Shown one piece after another: positions 4,901 to 5,234 of a stretch of 5,234 nt of DNA. Below the pieces are notes generated by a model. That model saw nothing but the letters and a program-made list of their open reading frames with translations, did no database searches and had not been told where the DNA came from. The number at the start of each line of letters is the position of its first letter. Within the stretch, counting starts at the first letter, position 1. A program made the position numbers and the translations under genes. The stretch comes from JBBSQE01 sp038258095. GTDB taxonomy: Bacteria > Actinomycetota > Thermoleophilia > Solirubrobacterales > 70-9. The stretch lies in contig JBBSQE010000191.1 in NCBI GenBank assembly GCA_038258095.1, positions 1-5,234 of the forward strand. Direction: 5' to 3'.

Positions 4901-5234
4901 TGGTCAAGTTCAAGGAGCTGGTCGGCGGCGGGTCGATGACGATCCCAAACCGCTCGATCGGTCTGGCGCTGCGGACCCTCGAGTACACCGAGGCCGAGAT
5001 CTCCCAGATCGAGGCATATGTCGCCGAGGAGAACACGATCATCGGCGCTCCCGGGCTGAAGGACGAGCACCTCGAGGTCTTCGATGTCGCGGTCGGCGAA
5101 CGGGCGATCTCGCACATGGGCCACATCGACATGATGTCGGCCACCCAGCCGTTCCTCTCGGGGGCGATCTCGAAGACGGTCAACCTGCCGGAGACCGCGA
5201 CGGTCGAGGACATCGCCGACGCCTACACGCGAGG
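1915..5234 (+). CDS. nrdJ: Adenosylcobalamin-dependent (class II) ribonucleotide reductase precursor containing an intein (3' partial)
   Basis: One uninterrupted frame of 1106 codons from ATG 1915, running off the window. The host protein comprises residues 1-545 and 978 onward. It reduces ribonucleotides to deoxyribonucleotides with an adenosylcobalamin-derived radical, independent of oxygen. Visible landmarks: NATNIVAQKYF near the N-terminus; FNSPVWFN (135-142); Cys154 in SACFILSV; GGSGSGINLS (179-188); KSGGGTRRAAKM (from 221); NPCSE with Cys360 and Glu362; Cys371 in ACNLASLNL; and after the intein TISFLMDCDTTGIEPD. Cys360 is the expected thiyl-radical residue, Cys154/Cys371 the redox pair; the 11-residue spacing of Cys360 and Cys371 matches characterised class II enzymes. 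The N-terminus leads straight into the core, with no ATP-cone visible. The downstream part, including the C-terminal redox tail, is outside the window. The strong Shine-Dalgarno site supports the start. N-extein codons appear somewhat less GC-rich at third positions than C-extein codons. Confidence 0.95.
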   Translation, partial: MPDTASEPTETAASTQAGLAIERRFTREGVHPFDEIEWEMRDAVIGNPEAPAFEQRGVEFPRTWSQNATNIVAQKYFRGQLGSEQRESSVKQMVGRVSGTISGWGREGGYFRTNTDADAFEAELTSILLNQKAAFNSPVWFNVGWRDKAQASACFILSVEDDMESILEWNTQEGIIFKGGSGSGINLSKIRGSMEPLSKGGTASGPVSFMRGADSWAGAIKSGGGTRRAAKMVVLDVDHPDVEDFIWCKAREEDKAAALRDAGFDMSIDGSGFSSIQYQNANNSVRITDEFMQAVENGDEWHLTGRSDGGVIKTVDARELMNQISEAAWRCADPGIQYDTTINRWHTDPNTGPITASNPCSEYMSIDDSACNLASLNLMKFRREDGSIDVDDFTHAVDIVFLAQEIIVGFSSYPTEKITRNANDYRQLGLGYANLGALLMSNGIPYDSDQGRATAAAITALMTGRGYLKSAEVAGEIGPYEGYELNREPHNEVMRMHRDASYDLSEELVEEQLLAAARQAWEEAVAVGDENGYRNAQATVLAPTGCLVGDSLISTSRGLVRLNTLGDAFGSKWQELDIEVATDEGPRQASDFYVNGFEQVVSIETGRGYRIQGTPTHRIKVVDSDGEWVWRRFAEIEQGDRVPLMLNGMVGDPQNVMLPPLGEFHWNADFRTRVPRALTPELAEFVGYFMGDGSLHAKGLRLCVDRKDQDVADRLVELGVELFGLSATITEQEGYTEVAFNSVPLTAWWEACGFSKLHPFAEHSGKGWHAHVPDAILHTNNPKVYAAFIRGLWEADGTTTNGYAAWSTVTERFSRDVQSMMLALGFVTTRKVDAAESNWGENERYVLRILNVAEASRFQEEIGFISSRKSESLSVGQHRQASRYNHVPVSREMIDELAPENDPLRKTMPTSLARRGDVSRRSATALLERTQSPELAHLLEFFYDEVAEIEVLDDQPTFDLSVPDNVTYVANGFVSHNTISFLMDCDTTGIEPDFSLVKFKELVGGGSMTIPNRSIGLALRTLEYTEAEISQIEAYVAEENTIIGAPGLKDEHLEVFDVAVGERAISHMGHIDMMSATQPFLSGAISKTVNLPETATVEDIADAYTR
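3949..4569 (+). other. LAGLIDADG homing endonuclease domain of the intein
   Basis: Intein residues about 134-340. The first dodecapeptide is LAEFVGYFMGDGS with Asp147, the second AFIRGLWEADGT with Asp251. These acidic residues end the two LAGLIDADG helices and bind the catalytic metal ions. The motifs are 104 residues apart, the usual spacing for monomeric enzymes with two pseudo-symmetric halves. Between them is the typical strand-rich first half, and HVPDAIL precedes the second motif, as in many inteins. Both acidic residues and the frame are retained, so cleavage activity is plausible. The expected target is the intein-free nrdJ allele across the GGC/ACC junction (3549/4846). Confidence 0.9.
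4573..4701 (+). other. Possible DNA-recognition helical region between endonuclease and block F
   Basis: Intein residues 342-384 lie after the second endonuclease half and before the C-terminal splicing block. They are charged and predicted-helical in appearance (PVSREMIDELAPENDP, then PTSLARRGDVSRRSATALLE), with a helix-turn-helix-like L-RRG-VSR-SA-ALLE pattern at 363-383. Additional DNA-recognition modules occur in some inteins; assigning that role here is inference from pattern alone. Confidence 0.35.

Overview
The window is high-GC DNA, coding on both strands almost throughout, with strong G/C preference at third codon positions. The codon style and the adenosylcobalamin-dependent ribonucleotide reductase fit a high-GC actinobacterium, perhaps of the Thermoleophilia/Solirubrobacterales type. 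That placement is inference; the window has no rRNA or other marker.

Layout. (1) 1-294, plus strand: the C-terminal end of a siroheme-synthase-type precorrin-2 dehydrogenase, cut by the window start. (2) 295-364: a short convergent gap holding a 36-nt hairpin that may terminate both flanking genes. (3) 365-724, minus strand: a small secreted protein resembling DUF4189. (4) 766-1650, minus strand: a seven-helix HlyIII/PAQR-type membrane protein with an unusual N-terminal extension of five 11-residue repeats. Genes 3 and 4 are 41 nt apart and may be co-transcribed, hlyIII first. (5) 1651-1914: a 264-nt divergent intergenic region with a 12-bp palindrome, a possible -10 box, a long imperfect hairpin, an operator-like inverted repeat and a clear ribosome binding site. 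(6) 1915 to the window end, plus strand: nrdJ, a class II ribonucleotide reductase interrupted in frame by a 432-residue intein (3550-4845). The intein keeps its splicing residues and both LAGLIDADG motifs of its homing endonuclease. The right edge of the window cuts off the C-terminal part of nrdJ.

The most notable element is the intein, which sits exactly in the conserved APTG/TIS loop of the reductase, so no active enzyme can form without protein splicing. Precorrin-2 dehydrogenase makes sirohydrochlorin, a precursor of siroheme and of cobalamin, and NrdJ uses adenosylcobalamin. This is a thematic link only: two minus-strand genes separate them and nothing shows shared regulation. I see no tRNA, rRNA, CRISPR array, insertion sequence or cobalamin riboswitch.
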